Shown here piece after piece: positions 9,686-18,162 of a stretch of 51,235 nt of DNA. The notes beneath the pieces were generated by a model, which made no database searches, was not told where the DNA came from, and saw only the letters and a list, made by a program, of their open reading frames with translations. Both the position numbers and the translations under genes were made by a program. The DNA comes from Alphaproteobacteria bacterium (GTDB lineage Bacteria > Pseudomonadota > Alphaproteobacteria > UBA2966 > CAIVPW01): the NCBI GenBank assembly GCA_018658465.1, contig JABHVE010000059.1:1-51235 (forward strand), given 5' to 3'. Positions within the stretch are counted from its first letter, which is position 1. Every line of letters begins with the position of its first letter.

Positions 9686-11029
9686 ATGGCGTCCGCCGCC
9701 GAACAACTAGCCGCGAATATAAATTTCGGCGCCTTTTCCAAGGCGACGGAACTAAAAAAGCGCCTGTGGTTCACGGTTATTGTGCTGGTCGTCTACCGCC
9801 TGGGCACTTACATCCCCATTCCTGGGATCGATCCGCAGATTCTAGAACAAATTTTCGAGCAGAATCGCGGCGGAATATTGGGCATGTTCGACATGTTCGC
9901 CGGCGGCGCCCTCAGCCGCATGACGATTTTCGCTCTGAACATCATGCCGTACATTTCGGCGTCCATCATCATCCAGCTGATGACGACGGTGTCCGATCGC
10001 CTGGCGCAGCTTAAAAAAGAAGGCGAATCCGGGCGCAAAAAGATCAATCAATATACCCGCTATGGCACCGTGCTTTTGGCGACGATTCAGGGCTATGCCA
10101 TTGCAGTGGGTCTGGAAAATATGTCGGCCGGTTCCGGCAGCGCGGTGATCGACCCCGGCCTGTATTTCCGGTTTACCGCCGTGGTGACGTTGACGGGCGG
10201 CACGATTTTCTTGATGTGGCTGGGCGAACAGATCACGGCGCGCGGCGTCGGCAACGGTATTTCGCTGATTATCATGGCGGGAATTGTTGCCAATCTGCCC
10301 GGGGCCCTAGCCAGTACGTTGGAATTGGGGCGCACAGGGGCTCTGTCTGTTGCCTTCATCCTGTTGCTGCTGGTTATGGCAGTTTCCATCATCGCCTTGA
10401 TCGTGTTTGTGGAACGGGCCCAGCGGCGCATTTTGGTGCAATACCCTAAACGCCAAGTGGGCCAGCGCATGTTTGGCGGCGAAAGCTCGCATCTGCCGTT
10501 GAAGCTCAATACTGCTGGCGTCATCCCGCCGATTTTCGCCTCGTCTTTATTGCTGCTGCCGATCACCATCGCTCAATTCACCGCGGGCAATGCCCCGGGG
10601 TTCATGACCACGGTGACCGCCATGTTGGGGCGGGGACAGCCCTTGTATTTGGCCCTGTATGGCCTGCTGATCGTGTTCTTTTGCTATTTCTATACCTCGG
10701 TGGTGTTTAACCCCGAGGACACAGCCGACAATCTGAAAAAATACGGTGGGTTCATCCCCGGTATTCGGCCCGGCAAGAACACTGCGAACTATCTCGATTT
10801 TGTCCTGACCCGATTGACCACCGTTGGCTCCGCATACTTGGTGCTTGTGGCGTTGTTGCCCGAAGTGTTGATTTCGCGATACGGGGTGCCGTTCTATTTT
10901 GGCGGCACATCGTTGCTGATCGTTGTGACAGTGACGTTGGATACGGTGATGCAGATCCAATCCCATCTGTTGGCCCACCAATACGAAGGGCTGATTAAGA
11001 AATCAAAGCTGAAGGGTAACCGCCGGTGA
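9686..11029 (+). CDS. secY: Preprotein translocase subunit SecY
   Basis: 447 aa, normal length, with about ten hydrophobic membrane segments. Landmarks are GTYIPIPGID, GGALSRMTIFALNIMPYISASIIIQLM, GNGISLIIMAGIVANLP, VERAQRRILVQYPKRQVG and NPEDTADNLKKYGGFIPGIRPG. It forms the protein-conducting channel with SecE and SecG, driven by SecA or docked ribosomes. The C-terminus KLKGNRR is encoded in copy 1 of a 20-bp triplication that runs on towards adk. Ribosome site AAAGGAATAA. Confidence 0.98.
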   Translation: MASAAEQLAANINFGAFSKATELKKRLWFTVIVLVVYRLGTYIPIPGIDPQILEQIFEQNRGGILGMFDMFAGGALSRMTIFALNIMPYISASIIIQLMTTVSDRLAQLKKEGESGRKKINQYTRYGTVLLATIQGYAIAVGLENMSAGSGSAVIDPGLYFRFTAVVTLTGGTIFLMWLGEQITARGVGNGISLIIMAGIVANLPGALASTLELGRTGALSVAFILLLLVMAVSIIALIVFVERAQRRILVQYPKRQVGQRMFGGESSHLPLKLNTAGVIPPIFASSLLLLPITIAQFTAGNAPGFMTTVTAMLGRGQPLYLALYGLLIVFFCYFYTSVVFNPEDTADNLKKYGGFIPGIRPGKNTANYLDFVLTRLTTVGSAYLVLVALLPEVLISRYGVPFYFGGTSLLIVVTVTLDTVMQIQSHLLAHQYEGLIKKSKLKGNRR

Positions 11030-11071
11030 ACAAGGGAAACCGCCGGTGAACAAGGGTAACCGCCGTTGAAC
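11012..11071 (+). repeat. Three tandem 20-bp repeats across the secY/adk junction
   Basis: AAGGGTAACCGCCGGTGAAC (11012-11031), AAGGGAAACCGCCGGTGAAC (11032-11051) and AAGGGTAACCGCCGTTGAAC (11052-11071). Copy 1 holds the secY stop within GTGA, copy 3 the adk start within TTGA. The copies create two mini-ORFs, 11026-11049 and 11046-11069, each encoding MNKGNRR and linked to each other and to both genes by 4-nt overlaps. The simplest ancestor is one copy with a direct GTGA overlap of secY and adk (inference). Confidence 0.95.
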
Positions 11072-11716
11072 CTGATCATGCTTGGGCCACCAGGGGCGGG
11101 AAAAGGCACCCAGTCTCAGCGTATCGAGGCCGCCAGGGGCCTAAAACAGCTTTCCACCGGCGATATGCTGCGCGCTGAAGTCGCGTCAGGGTCGGATCTA
11201 GGGATATCTCTGAAGAAAACCATGGACGCCGGTCAACTGGTAACGGACTCGGTGATCGTCGCAATGATTTCCAGCCGTATCGACCAGCCCGATTGCGCGA
11301 ACGGCTTCATTTTGGACGGGTTCCCGCGCACTGTGGCCCAGGCCGAAGCCTTGGATACGATGCTGGAAGAACGCAAAATGAGAATGGATCACGTCATTCA
11401 GATCGTTGTGGACCAGGAAGCAATGGTTCAACGCATTTCTGGGCGGATTACATGCGAACAATGTGGCACCGGGTACCACGACACGTTTGATCCGCCGAAA
11501 ACCGCGGGTGAGTGCGATAAATGCGGCCCAACCAATTTAATTCGCCGATCCGATGACAATCCGGACACCGTGCGGGCCAGGCTAAAAGCCTACGATGAGC
11601 AAACGGCGCCGCTGCTGCCCTATTACCAGGATCGAGGGGTGCTGCAAGACGTAAATGGCATGGCCAGCGCCGACCAAGTGGCGACCGAAATAGCGGGGCT
11701 TTTGGATGCCGCGTAA
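11066..11716 (+). CDS. adk: Adenylate kinase, zinc-lid type
   Basis: 216 aa from a TTG start ([20 protein letters not shown]). Catalyses ATP + AMP to 2 ADP in the cytosol. The P-loop GPPGAGKGT is at residues 7-15, followed by [18 protein letters not shown] and the LID with two CXXC pairs ([10 protein letters not shown] and CDKCG), implying bound zinc. The TTG is the third member of a repeated GTGA/GTGA/TTGA series, with AAGGG about 10 nt upstream as ribosome site. Co-directional with secY, as in most spc operons. Confidence 0.97.
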   Translation: MNLIMLGPPGAGKGTQSQRIEAARGLKQLSTGDMLRAEVASGSDLGISLKKTMDAGQLVTDSVIVAMISSRIDQPDCANGFILDGFPRTVAQAEALDTMLEERKMRMDHVIQIVVDQEAMVQRISGRITCEQCGTGYHDTFDPPKTAGECDKCGPTNLIRRSDDNPDTVRARLKAYDEQTAPLLPYYQDRGVLQDVNGMASADQVATEIAGLLDAA

Positions 11717-11720
11717 CACC

Positions 11721-11748
11721 TTGACTTGGATGCCGGAATTTCTATACT
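11721..11748 (+). promoter_or_regulatory. Sigma-70-type promoter of the alpha operon
   Basis: TTGACT (11721-11726), 16-nt spacer, TATACT (11743-11748): five of six consensus bases in each hexamer. It starts 5 nt after the adk stop and would give a leader of about 120 nt before rpsM. This is the strongest promoter-like sequence noticed in the window and suggests rpsM-rpsK-rpoA-rplQ has its own transcription start. Confidence 0.7.
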
Positions 11749-11828
11749 CCAAGCGGTTTTCGGGCTCTTCGGCGGCGCGATGCTGTGGGCTGGAAAATTA
11801 ACAGAATTTTTCAGATTTGACGTTTGTT

Positions 11829-11862
11829 CGGCCTGTAAGGGCCGGTTTTCTGCGGTTTTTTT
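11829..11862 (+). promoter_or_regulatory. Leader stem-loop and T7 tract before rpsM
   Basis: CGGCC-TGTAAG-GGCCG (11829-11844) is followed by an overlapping CCG...CGG (11842-11855) that leads directly into seven T residues (11856-11862), 14 nt before the rpsM ATG. The two helices share bases and could be alternatives, as in an attenuator. Stems are short, so this is only a candidate. Confidence 0.35.
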
Positions 11863-11876
11863 AACGGAGCTTAGCG

Positions 11877-12245
11877 ATGGCGCGAATCGCCGGCGTAAAT
11901 ATCCCCACCGATAAACGGGTGGTCATCGCCTTGACCTACATTTTTGGCATTGGCCGTACCAAGGCAGTGGAAATCTGCGCCAAGGTCGGGGTGCCTGCGG
12001 ACCGCCGGGTAAACGAGCTGGCCGATGCAGAAGTCATGCAAATTCGCGACGTGATTTCCCACGATTATGCCGTGGAAGGCGATCTGCGGCGGGAAGTCGC
12101 CATGAACATCAAACGACTGATGGATTTGGGCTGCTATCGCGGCTTGCGTCACCGACGCAAACTGCCGGTGCGGGGCCAACGGACACACACGAACGCACGC
12201 ACCCGTAAGGGACCATCGCGGGCGATCGCAGGCAAAAAGAAGTAG
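11877..12245 (+). CDS. rpsM: 30S ribosomal protein S13
   Basis: 122 aa. [34 protein letters not shown] at the start and [36 protein letters not shown] at the end are diagnostic. It contacts S19, 23S rRNA and P-site tRNA from the 30S head. Ribosome site GGAG lies 9 nt before ATG. First gene of the alpha operon, 160 nt after adk. Confidence 0.98.
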   Translation: MARIAGVNIPTDKRVVIALTYIFGIGRTKAVEICAKVGVPADRRVNELADAEVMQIRDVISHDYAVEGDLRREVAMNIKRLMDLGCYRGLRHRRKLPVRGQRTHTNARTRKGPSRAIAGKKK

Positions 12246-12256
12246 GTCAAAGTTAA

Positions 12257-12640
12257 ATGGCGGAAGCACGAGTAAAGCGCAGCGCGCGCAAGAATATTAC
12301 GTCGGGGGTCGCCCATGTTTTGGCGACCTTCAACAATACGATGATTACCATTTCCGACGCCCAAGGGAATGCAATCAGTTGGGCATCTGCTGGCCAACAG
12401 GGCTTTAAAGGATCACGGAAATCCACACCGTATGCCGCCCAGTTGGCGGCCGAAGATGCGGGCAAAAAGGCTATGGAACACGGAATGAAAACCGTGATCA
12501 TCGAAGTAAAAGGGCCGGGATCGGGCCGGGAGTCTGCATTGCGTGCGCTCCAGGCGGTTGGACTTACCGTTACCTCAATTAGCGACGTTTCCGGGGTTCC
12601 CCACAATGGGTGCAGGCCACCCAAACGGCGGCGGGTTTAA
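12257..12640 (+). CDS. rpsK: 30S ribosomal protein S11
   Basis: 127 aa. Motifs are [50 protein letters not shown] and the C-terminal [19 protein letters not shown]. It lines the mRNA path on the 30S platform. It is followed by rpoA, with no rpsD between, as is usual in alphaproteobacteria. Confidence 0.98.
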   Translation: MAEARVKRSARKNITSGVAHVLATFNNTMITISDAQGNAISWASAGQQGFKGSRKSTPYAAQLAAEDAGKKAMEHGMKTVIIEVKGPGSGRESALRALQAVGLTVTSISDVSGVPHNGCRPPKRRRV

Positions 12641-12658
12641 CCCCGCAAACGGTTTACT

Positions 12659-12718
12659 CCAGGGACCATGGGTCCTTGGCGCATATTTTAAGCTCTCACA
12701 GCCAAGCATTGGCTTGGC
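12659..12718 (+). promoter_or_regulatory. Paired stem-loops in the rpsK-rpoA spacer
   Basis: CCAGGGACC-ATG-GGTCCTTGG (12659-12679, 9 bp with one G-T pair) and GCCAAGC-ATTG-GCTTGGC (12701-12718, 7 bp). Neither is followed by a T tract. The second ends 2 nt before the rpoA ribosome site AAGGAAGG (12721-12728). They could tune rpoA translation or mRNA stability (inference). Confidence 0.5.
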
Positions 12719-12738
12719 GCAAGGAAGGTTGATCGCAC

Positions 12739-13758
12739 GTGGTCATTCAACGCAATTGGAAAGAACTGATCAAACCCAACAAGCTGGTCGTCGAACCCGG
12801 ATTCGATCCGGGCCGAGTGGCGACAGTGGTGGCGGAACCCTTGGAACGGGGATTTGGCCTTACATTGGGCAACGGGTTGCGGCGGGTTCTTTTGTCGTCT
12901 CTCCAAGGGGCGGCGGTCACATCGATCCAAATCGAAGGGGTGTTGCACGAATTCACGACCATCCCCGGCGTTCGCGAAGATGTCACAGACATTGTTTTGA
13001 ACATCAAGGGATTGGCCGTTCGCATGCACGGGGAAGAAACCCGTCGTATGACCTTGAAGGCCAAAGGCCCAGGTGAAGTCAAGGCCGGCCAGATCGAAAC
13101 CGGTCACGATGTCGAAGTCATGAATCCTGACGCCGTGATCTGCACCTTGGACAAAGGCGCAAGCCTGGCCATGGAATTGACCGTGGAGTCCGGCAAAGGC
13201 TACGTCGCCGCAATCATGGATCGGGACGAAGAATCCCCCATCGGTGTGATCCCGGTGGATGCGGTTTACAGCCCGGTCAAAAAGGTCTCCTACAAGGTGG
13301 AAAATTCCCGATCCGGCCAGTACATGGATTACGACAAGCTGACCTTGGAATTAGAAACCAATGGCACGATTACCCCAGATGATGCCGTGGCCTATGCGGC
13401 GCGGATCCTCCAGGATCAATTGCAGCTGTTCATTAATTTCGAAGAGCCGGTGGTTGAAGAGGTCAAGGTTGAGTCGGAAGAGCCGGAATTAAACCGTCAT
13501 TTGCTGCGCAAGGTGGATGAGTTGGAGCTGTCTGTTCGTTCCGCCAATTGTCTGAAAAACGACAACATTGTGTACATCGGTGACTTGATCCAAAAGACCG
13601 AGGCAGAAATGCTGCGGACTCCGAATTTTGGCCGTAAGTCATTGAATGAAATCAAAGAAGTCCTGACCCAAATGGGACTTCACTTGGGCATGGAAGTGCC
13701 CGATTGGCCGCCGGAAAACATCGAAGATATGGCCAAAAAGCTCGAAGACCATTATTGA
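12739..13758 (+). CDS. rpoA: RNA polymerase alpha subunit
   Basis: 339 aa from a GTG start ([16 protein letters not shown]), chosen because AAGGAAGG lies 10 nt upstream and the protein begins at the family position. The N-terminal dimerisation domain has [21 protein letters not shown]. The C-terminal domain, which binds UP elements and activators, has [31 protein letters not shown] and [13 protein letters not shown]. The linker has the acidic [15 protein letters not shown]. Length matches alphaproteobacterial alpha. Confidence 0.98.
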   Translation: MVIQRNWKELIKPNKLVVEPGFDPGRVATVVAEPLERGFGLTLGNGLRRVLLSSLQGAAVTSIQIEGVLHEFTTIPGVREDVTDIVLNIKGLAVRMHGEETRRMTLKAKGPGEVKAGQIETGHDVEVMNPDAVICTLDKGASLAMELTVESGKGYVAAIMDRDEESPIGVIPVDAVYSPVKKVSYKVENSRSGQYMDYDKLTLELETNGTITPDDAVAYAARILQDQLQLFINFEEPVVEEVKVESEEPELNRHLLRKVDELELSVRSANCLKNDNIVYIGDLIQKTEAEMLRTPNFGRKSLNEIKEVLTQMGLHLGMEVPDWPPENIEDMAKKLEDHY

Positions 13759-13803
13759 TCTTCGAATAACCCAATACGAAGTCACGGAAAGTAGGAACCT
13801 AAG

Positions 13804-14238
13804 ATGCGGCACGGCAAACATGGGCGCAGATTGAACAGAAGCAGTTCGCACCGCAAAGCGATGCTGGCAAACATGGCCGCCTCTTTGATCAAGCACGAGC
13901 AGCTAAAGACCACACTGCCAAAGGCCAAAGAATTACGGCCCTATGCCGAGCAACTGATTACCTTGGGCAAGCGGGGCGGGCTGCATGCGCGGCGTCAGGC
14001 GATCAGCCGCATTGGCGATGCCAAGTTGGTGGACAAACTGTTCACCACCCTGTCGGAACGCTATGCCGATCGTGCCGGGGGCTATTCACGAATTTTGCGC
14101 GCAGGCTTTCGCTATGGCGACTCCGCCCCAATGGCGGTAATCGAACTTGTTGATCGGGACGAGGACGCAAAGGGCCAGGATTCCGGCCCCGTCCAACTGG
14201 CTGGCGAGGACGAAGAGGAACTGGTCGCCGCAGGCTAG
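13804..14238 (+). CDS. rplQ: 50S ribosomal protein L17
   Basis: 144 aa. Begins [45 protein letters not shown], then [10 protein letters not shown]-like [17 protein letters not shown] and [28 protein letters not shown]. The last about 20 residues form an acidic tail ending [10 protein letters not shown], common in alphaproteobacterial L17. Last ribosomal gene of the block; AGGAA ribosome site. Confidence 0.97.
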   Translation: MRHGKHGRRLNRSSSHRKAMLANMAASLIKHEQLKTTLPKAKELRPYAEQLITLGKRGGLHARRQAISRIGDAKLVDKLFTTLSERYADRAGGYSRILRAGFRYGDSAPMAVIELVDRDEDAKGQDSGPVQLAGEDEEELVAAG

Positions 14239-14272
14239 CTGCCTAACGATCCCAACACGGGCCGGGGGGGCG

Positions 14273-15682
14273 ATGACGATCACGGGGCAACGACCCGCCA
14301 CAAAAACTTTCGAAATGATCGCGGCCGTTTTTGCTGCCGCCTTTGCCATGCTTGCCGTCAGCGCTGCACCGGCAATGGCCCAGGCTCGCGTGGCGCCCCA
14401 AACCATTGCCGAGGCCCAAATTTCCTTCGGGCCCATTGTCGCCCGGGTCGCCCCGGCGGTTGTCGACATCGAAACAGTTGGGGCAGCCCCTGGACGCTCG
14501 GTATATTTCCCCGGGCGGCCACCGGGGAATTCCCGCAATGTGGTGTCCGCCGCATCGGGTGTGATTGTCCGCGCCGACGGATGGATTGTTACCGCCACCC
14601 ATGTGGTGTTGGGGGCCGAATCGATCATTGTCGAATTGGCAGATACCCGGCGTTTTGGCGCCGAAGTCGTGCTGATTGACCACCGCGCCGGACTGGCCAT
14701 TCTGCGCATTAACGTCGGGGCTGAGGCCTTGCCGTTTGTACCCATCGGCGACTCTGATCTGATCCAAGTGGGGGATTTGGCCTTGGCGTTCGGCAACCCC
14801 TTCGGCATCGGTCAAACCGTATCCATGGGCATTGTCTCGGCCTTGTCCCGGACATTGTCCGAAGTCTCCAACTTCCAGTCGTTCATCCAAACCGATGCGT
14901 CCCTAAACCCGGGCAGCTCCGGTGGGCCCCTGGTGGCGGCCGATGGCACACTGGCCGGGATTAACACAGTGATTTTCTCGCGCACCGGCGATTCCGTGGG
15001 GATCGGCTTGGCAATTCCATCGAACATGGTGTCGCAGGTGTTGGATGCCGCCATCGACGGGTTCCTGACCATTCGGCCGTGGATTGGTGCCAGGCTGTCG
15101 TGGCCCGACACCACCCACCCCGCCCTCGCCGACGGCACACCGCGTGAACGCGGCGCCGTTGTCGATGACCTGTTCCCAGGCGGCCCAGGGGACCGTGCCG
15201 GCCTGTTGCCCGGTGATCGGATTACCGCCCTGAATGGTCGCGCCGTCGCCGATCCCATCGATCTGACCTTTAGGGTTGCTTCGTTGACCATCGGCGATAC
15301 CGTGCAAATGTTGGCCATGCGCGATGGGGCTGAAGTGGCGATCACCTTCCCTCTGGATGCCTTGCCGGGCAGCCCTGAATCCGGATACGCCCGGGCCCCC
15401 AACAAATTGCTGAATGGGATATTGCTGGGCGATCTTTTCCCGGCCTTGGCGGATGCCTTGGGGCTTCATCCCATGGATAAAGGCGTGGTGGTGTTGGAAT
15501 TTCAGGGCTTGGGAACTAGTGGCCGCCCCAGGCTGGAAATCGGCGACATTCTAGTGAAAATCAACGACCACGTTATCAATGTGGTTCAACAAGTCGCGGA
15601 CTCGGTGGTCGAAGTCCGCCGCGATTGGAAAATCACCGTTCGCCGAGGCGGCACCGACGTCATCTTCGACGTATTTTTGTGA
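14273..15682 (+). CDS. Do-family (DegP/DegQ-like) periplasmic protein with two PDZ domains and altered catalytic triad
   Basis: 469 aa from ATG 14273 behind GGGGGGG; the ORF-track start lies in rplQ. Signal peptide with hydrophobic AAVFAAAFAMLAVSAA and AMA-Q cleavage site. The trypsin-like domain keeps His (TATHVV, about residue 110), the oxyanion GNPFGIGQT and Ser (NPGSSGGPLV). The usual catalytic Asp in the (D)LAVL-type motif is Gly here (DHRAGLAILRI). PDZ1 and PDZ2 follow from about 285. Homologues at this position are periplasmic quality-control proteases or chaperones. With Gly at the Asp site it may be weakly proteolytic or chaperone only, unless the Asp four residues earlier substitutes. 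Its stop overlaps the rarA start (GTGA). Confidence 0.9.
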   Translation: MTITGQRPATKTFEMIAAVFAAAFAMLAVSAAPAMAQARVAPQTIAEAQISFGPIVARVAPAVVDIETVGAAPGRSVYFPGRPPGNSRNVVSAASGVIVRADGWIVTATHVVLGAESIIVELADTRRFGAEVVLIDHRAGLAILRINVGAEALPFVPIGDSDLIQVGDLALAFGNPFGIGQTVSMGIVSALSRTLSEVSNFQSFIQTDASLNPGSSGGPLVAADGTLAGINTVIFSRTGDSVGIGLAIPSNMVSQVLDAAIDGFLTIRPWIGARLSWPDTTHPALADGTPRERGAVVDDLFPGGPGDRAGLLPGDRITALNGRAVADPIDLTFRVASLTIGDTVQMLAMRDGAEVAITFPLDALPGSPESGYARAPNKLLNGILLGDLFPALADALGLHPMDKGVVVLEFQGLGTSGRPRLEIGDILVKINDHVINVVQQVADSVVEVRRDWKITVRRGGTDVIFDVFL

Positions 15683-16986
15683 GCGACCTGTTCGAGGCGG
15701 CGTCCCTGTCAGACGCAGCGCCAAAACCTTTGGCGGAACGGCTGCGGCCGGCTCGCCTGGGGGATGTGGTTGGCCAAGATCATTTGCTAGACGCCCAAGC
15801 CCCCATCGGTCGCATGGTGGCCCAGTCGCGGATTTCTTCGATGATTTTGTGGGGGCCCCCGGGCACCGGCAAAACCACCATCGCGCAACTTTTGGCCAAC
15901 TTGGGCGGCCACCATTTTGAACAATTGTCGGCGGTGTTTTCCGGGGTCGCAGATTTGCGCCGGGTGTTCGATGGCGCCAAAGCCCGTCGCCAAGACGGCC
16001 AAGGCACCGTGTTATTCGTCGATGAAATCCACCGGTTCAATAAATCTCAGCAAGATGGCTTTCTGCCGTTCATGGAGAACGGCACGGTTATTCTGATCGG
16101 CGCCACTACCGAAAATCCGTCGTTCGAATTGAACGCGCCGCTGTTGTCGCGGGCCCAGGTTTTGGTCCTGAAGCGCCTAGACGACGATGGGATCGAAACA
16201 TTGTTTAGGCGGGCCGAAGACGTGGTTGGCGCCAAACTGCCCCTTGACCACGATGCCCGCAACGCCTTGGCGGCAATGGCGGATGGGGACGGTCGCTATG
16301 CCCTGAACTTGGCCGAAGAATTGTTTGCGGTGGGCGGCGACACACCGTTGGATACCAAACAATTGGCCCAGGCGATCCAACGGCGCGCCCCGCAATACGA
16401 CAAGGCCGCCGAGGGCCATTACAATCTGATCAGTGCCCTACACAAATCCGTGCGCGGTTCCGATGTGGACGCGGCGTTGTATTGGCTTGCCCGCATGTTG
16501 GCCGGTGGCGAAGACCCCTTGTTTTTGTCACGCCGGGTGGTTCGCATGGCGGTGGAAGACATCGGCTTGGCCGATCCCAATGCTTTGGTTCAGGCCATCG
16601 CCGCCAAAGATGCCTTTGATTTCTTGGGATCGCCGGAAGGCGAATTGGCCATCGCTCAGGCGGTGATCTATTTGGCCACCGCCCCCAAATCCAACGCCGT
16701 GTACCGGGCATTCGGCCAAGCCACCAAGGATGCGGCGGAGACCGGGTCGTTGGCACCCCCCGCCCACGCGCTGAATGCTCCGACGAAAATGATGAAGGAC
16801 CTGGGCTATGGCAAGGGATATCAATACGACCATGACGCCAAAGGCGGCTTCGCAGGCGACAATTATTTTCCCGACGACATGGATCGTCGGGCCTATTACC
16901 AACCCACGGATCGCGGATTAGAAAAACAGATTGCCGAGCGCCTGGCGGCTTGGGCGGGGGTCCGCAATCAGTCGGATACTCCATGA
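15679..16986 (+). CDS. rarA: Replication-associated recombination protein A (RarA/MgsA AAA+ ATPase)
   Basis: 435 aa from GTG 15679, overlapping the previous stop (GTGA). AAA+ module with Walker A GPPGTGKTT, Walker B and sensor region VLFVDEIHRFNKSQQDGFLP and GATTENPSFELNAPLLSR. The C-terminal clamp-loader-like domain has ALYWLARMLAGGEDPLFLSRRVVRMAVEDIGLADP and NAPTKMMKDLGYGKGYQYDH. RarA acts at stalled replication forks in the cytosol. Its position after the Do-like gene is conserved in alphaproteobacteria. Confidence 0.96.
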   Translation: MSDLFEAASLSDAAPKPLAERLRPARLGDVVGQDHLLDAQAPIGRMVAQSRISSMILWGPPGTGKTTIAQLLANLGGHHFEQLSAVFSGVADLRRVFDGAKARRQDGQGTVLFVDEIHRFNKSQQDGFLPFMENGTVILIGATTENPSFELNAPLLSRAQVLVLKRLDDDGIETLFRRAEDVVGAKLPLDHDARNALAAMADGDGRYALNLAEELFAVGGDTPLDTKQLAQAIQRRAPQYDKAAEGHYNLISALHKSVRGSDVDAALYWLARMLAGGEDPLFLSRRVVRMAVEDIGLADPNALVQAIAAKDAFDFLGSPEGELAIAQAVIYLATAPKSNAVYRAFGQATKDAAETGSLAPPAHALNAPTKMMKDLGYGKGYQYDHDAKGGFAGDNYFPDDMDRRAYYQPTDRGLEKQIAERLAAWAGVRNQSDTP

Positions 16987-17942
16987 CCGAGGTTCGCATT
17001 TTCGAAGTCTCCGGGACTGAGGCCGACATTCGCCTGGACCGATGGTTTAAACGGCGCATCCCCGGCCTGACCCATGGACGCCTGGAAAAACTGTTGCGCA
17101 CTGGCCAAGTCCGTGTCGATGGGGCCAAGGCAAAATCCGGCCAGCGATTGGAGCCGGGGCAAAAAATCCGCGTGCCGCCAATTCCCAATCTTGAATCTCG
17201 TCCACCCCGTGTTGACAAACCGGTTCCTGAATCCCAGGCAGCGGATTTGCGTGACCGGGTGTTGTTCAAAGACGACGATGTGATTGCCCTGAACAAAAAA
17301 CCTGGGCTGGCAGTGCAGGGGGGCACGGGAATTACCCGTCACCTGGATGGCATGCTAGATGCCTTGCGATTTGGTTCAGACGAGCGCCCCCGATTGGTGC
17401 ACCGGCTAGACAAAGACACATCGGGGGTTTTGCTGCTGGCGCGATCGGTCTGGGCGGCGACGGCCCTTACCCAGGCCTTTCGTGATCGCACGGCCCGCAA
17501 AACCTATTGGGGGCTGACCGTGGGAGTTCCCACCCCGCGCGCTGGCACGGTGGATTCGCGATTGGCGAAAATCGGCGGTGAAGGCCACGAAAAAATGCGC
17601 GAAGAAGCCGATGGCAAGGTCGCCGTCACCCGCTACCGCGTGGTCGACCGGGCCCAAAGCAAAGCTGCCTGGGTGGTTTTAAACCCCGAAACCGGACGCA
17701 CCCACCAGCTTCGTGCCCACATGAATGTTTTGGGGACGCCCATCGCCGGTGATCGCAAATACGGCGGCGCCAACGCGGTAATCGCTGGGATATCCCCAGC
17801 CTTGCATCTGCATGCCCGGCGGCTGGATTTGCCATCGCCATCCGGCGGGCGCATCCAGGTGGAAGCCCCGTTGCCAAAACACATGGCGGAGTCGTGGAAG
17901 TTTTTCGGGTTCGACGAAAACGATGCCGGCGGCGCGGGCTGA
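16983..17942 (+). CDS. rluC: 23S rRNA pseudouridine synthase, RluC type
   Basis: 319 aa from ATG 16983 (ATGA overlap with rarA). An S4 RNA-binding domain occupies about 15-70 (RLDRWFKRRIPGLTHGRLEKLLRTGQVRVDG). The catalytic domain has the RluA-class signature HRLDKDTSGVLLLAR, with the catalytic Asp, and PETGRTHQLRAHM. RluC modifies U955, U2504 and U2580 in E. coli; the exact targets here are inferred. The HAD hydrolase often found between rluC and the ATP12-family gene is not present. Confidence 0.94.
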   Translation: MTEVRIFEVSGTEADIRLDRWFKRRIPGLTHGRLEKLLRTGQVRVDGAKAKSGQRLEPGQKIRVPPIPNLESRPPRVDKPVPESQAADLRDRVLFKDDDVIALNKKPGLAVQGGTGITRHLDGMLDALRFGSDERPRLVHRLDKDTSGVLLLARSVWAATALTQAFRDRTARKTYWGLTVGVPTPRAGTVDSRLAKIGGEGHEKMREEADGKVAVTRYRVVDRAQSKAAWVVLNPETGRTHQLRAHMNVLGTPIAGDRKYGGANAVIAGISPALHLHARRLDLPSPSGGRIQVEAPLPKHMAESWKFFGFDENDAGGAG

Positions 17943-18162
17943 TGAAATTGCCTGGGCGAAACCCAACAGGGCACCCCAGAAAACTCTGGGATGCCCTGTC
18001 GGTACGAGGCCGCCTGTTGGGGGGAGCGACGGCTCGTTTGCGTAATTCCGGATTGGGCCAAAGCCCCCGGGAGGACACGCATTTCGTTTTGTCTTGAGGG
18101 CAAGTGTATCCAATCTACATGTGGAAGGAATGCGGTGAAGTGTCGCATCATGGAGTAGGCAG
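17943..18162 (+). ncRNA. Structured non-coding stretch, candidate RNA or leader
   Basis: Contains ACAGGGCA-C-CCCAGA-AAAC-TCTGGG-A-TGCCCTGT (17966-17999), a 14-bp hairpin with one mismatch and a tetraloop. CCCAACAGG (17962-17970) can instead pair with CCTGTTGGG (18013-18021), excluding the outer half of that hairpin. A third small hairpin GGGC-CAAA-GCCC lies at 18055-18066. It resembles an attenuator or small RNA, but I cannot match it to 6S, SRP or other known families. A 51-codon ORF from 17941 runs through it and looks like chance. Confidence 0.4.

Noticed and set aside
11726-11914. 62-aa ORF between adk and rpsM
   Set aside because: It runs through the promoter, leader hairpins and the first codons of rpsM; no family similarity.
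12543-13076. 177-aa ORF overlapping rpsK, the spacer and rpoA
   Set aside because: A frame shadow of two conserved genes, Arg/Gly-rich with no domain.
17943-18100. 6S RNA, SRP RNA or tmRNA identity for the structured spacer
   Set aside because: The conserved SRP GGAAGGAAGC loop, tmRNA tRNA-like ends and gene context of ssrS are all missing; kept only as an unnamed candidate.
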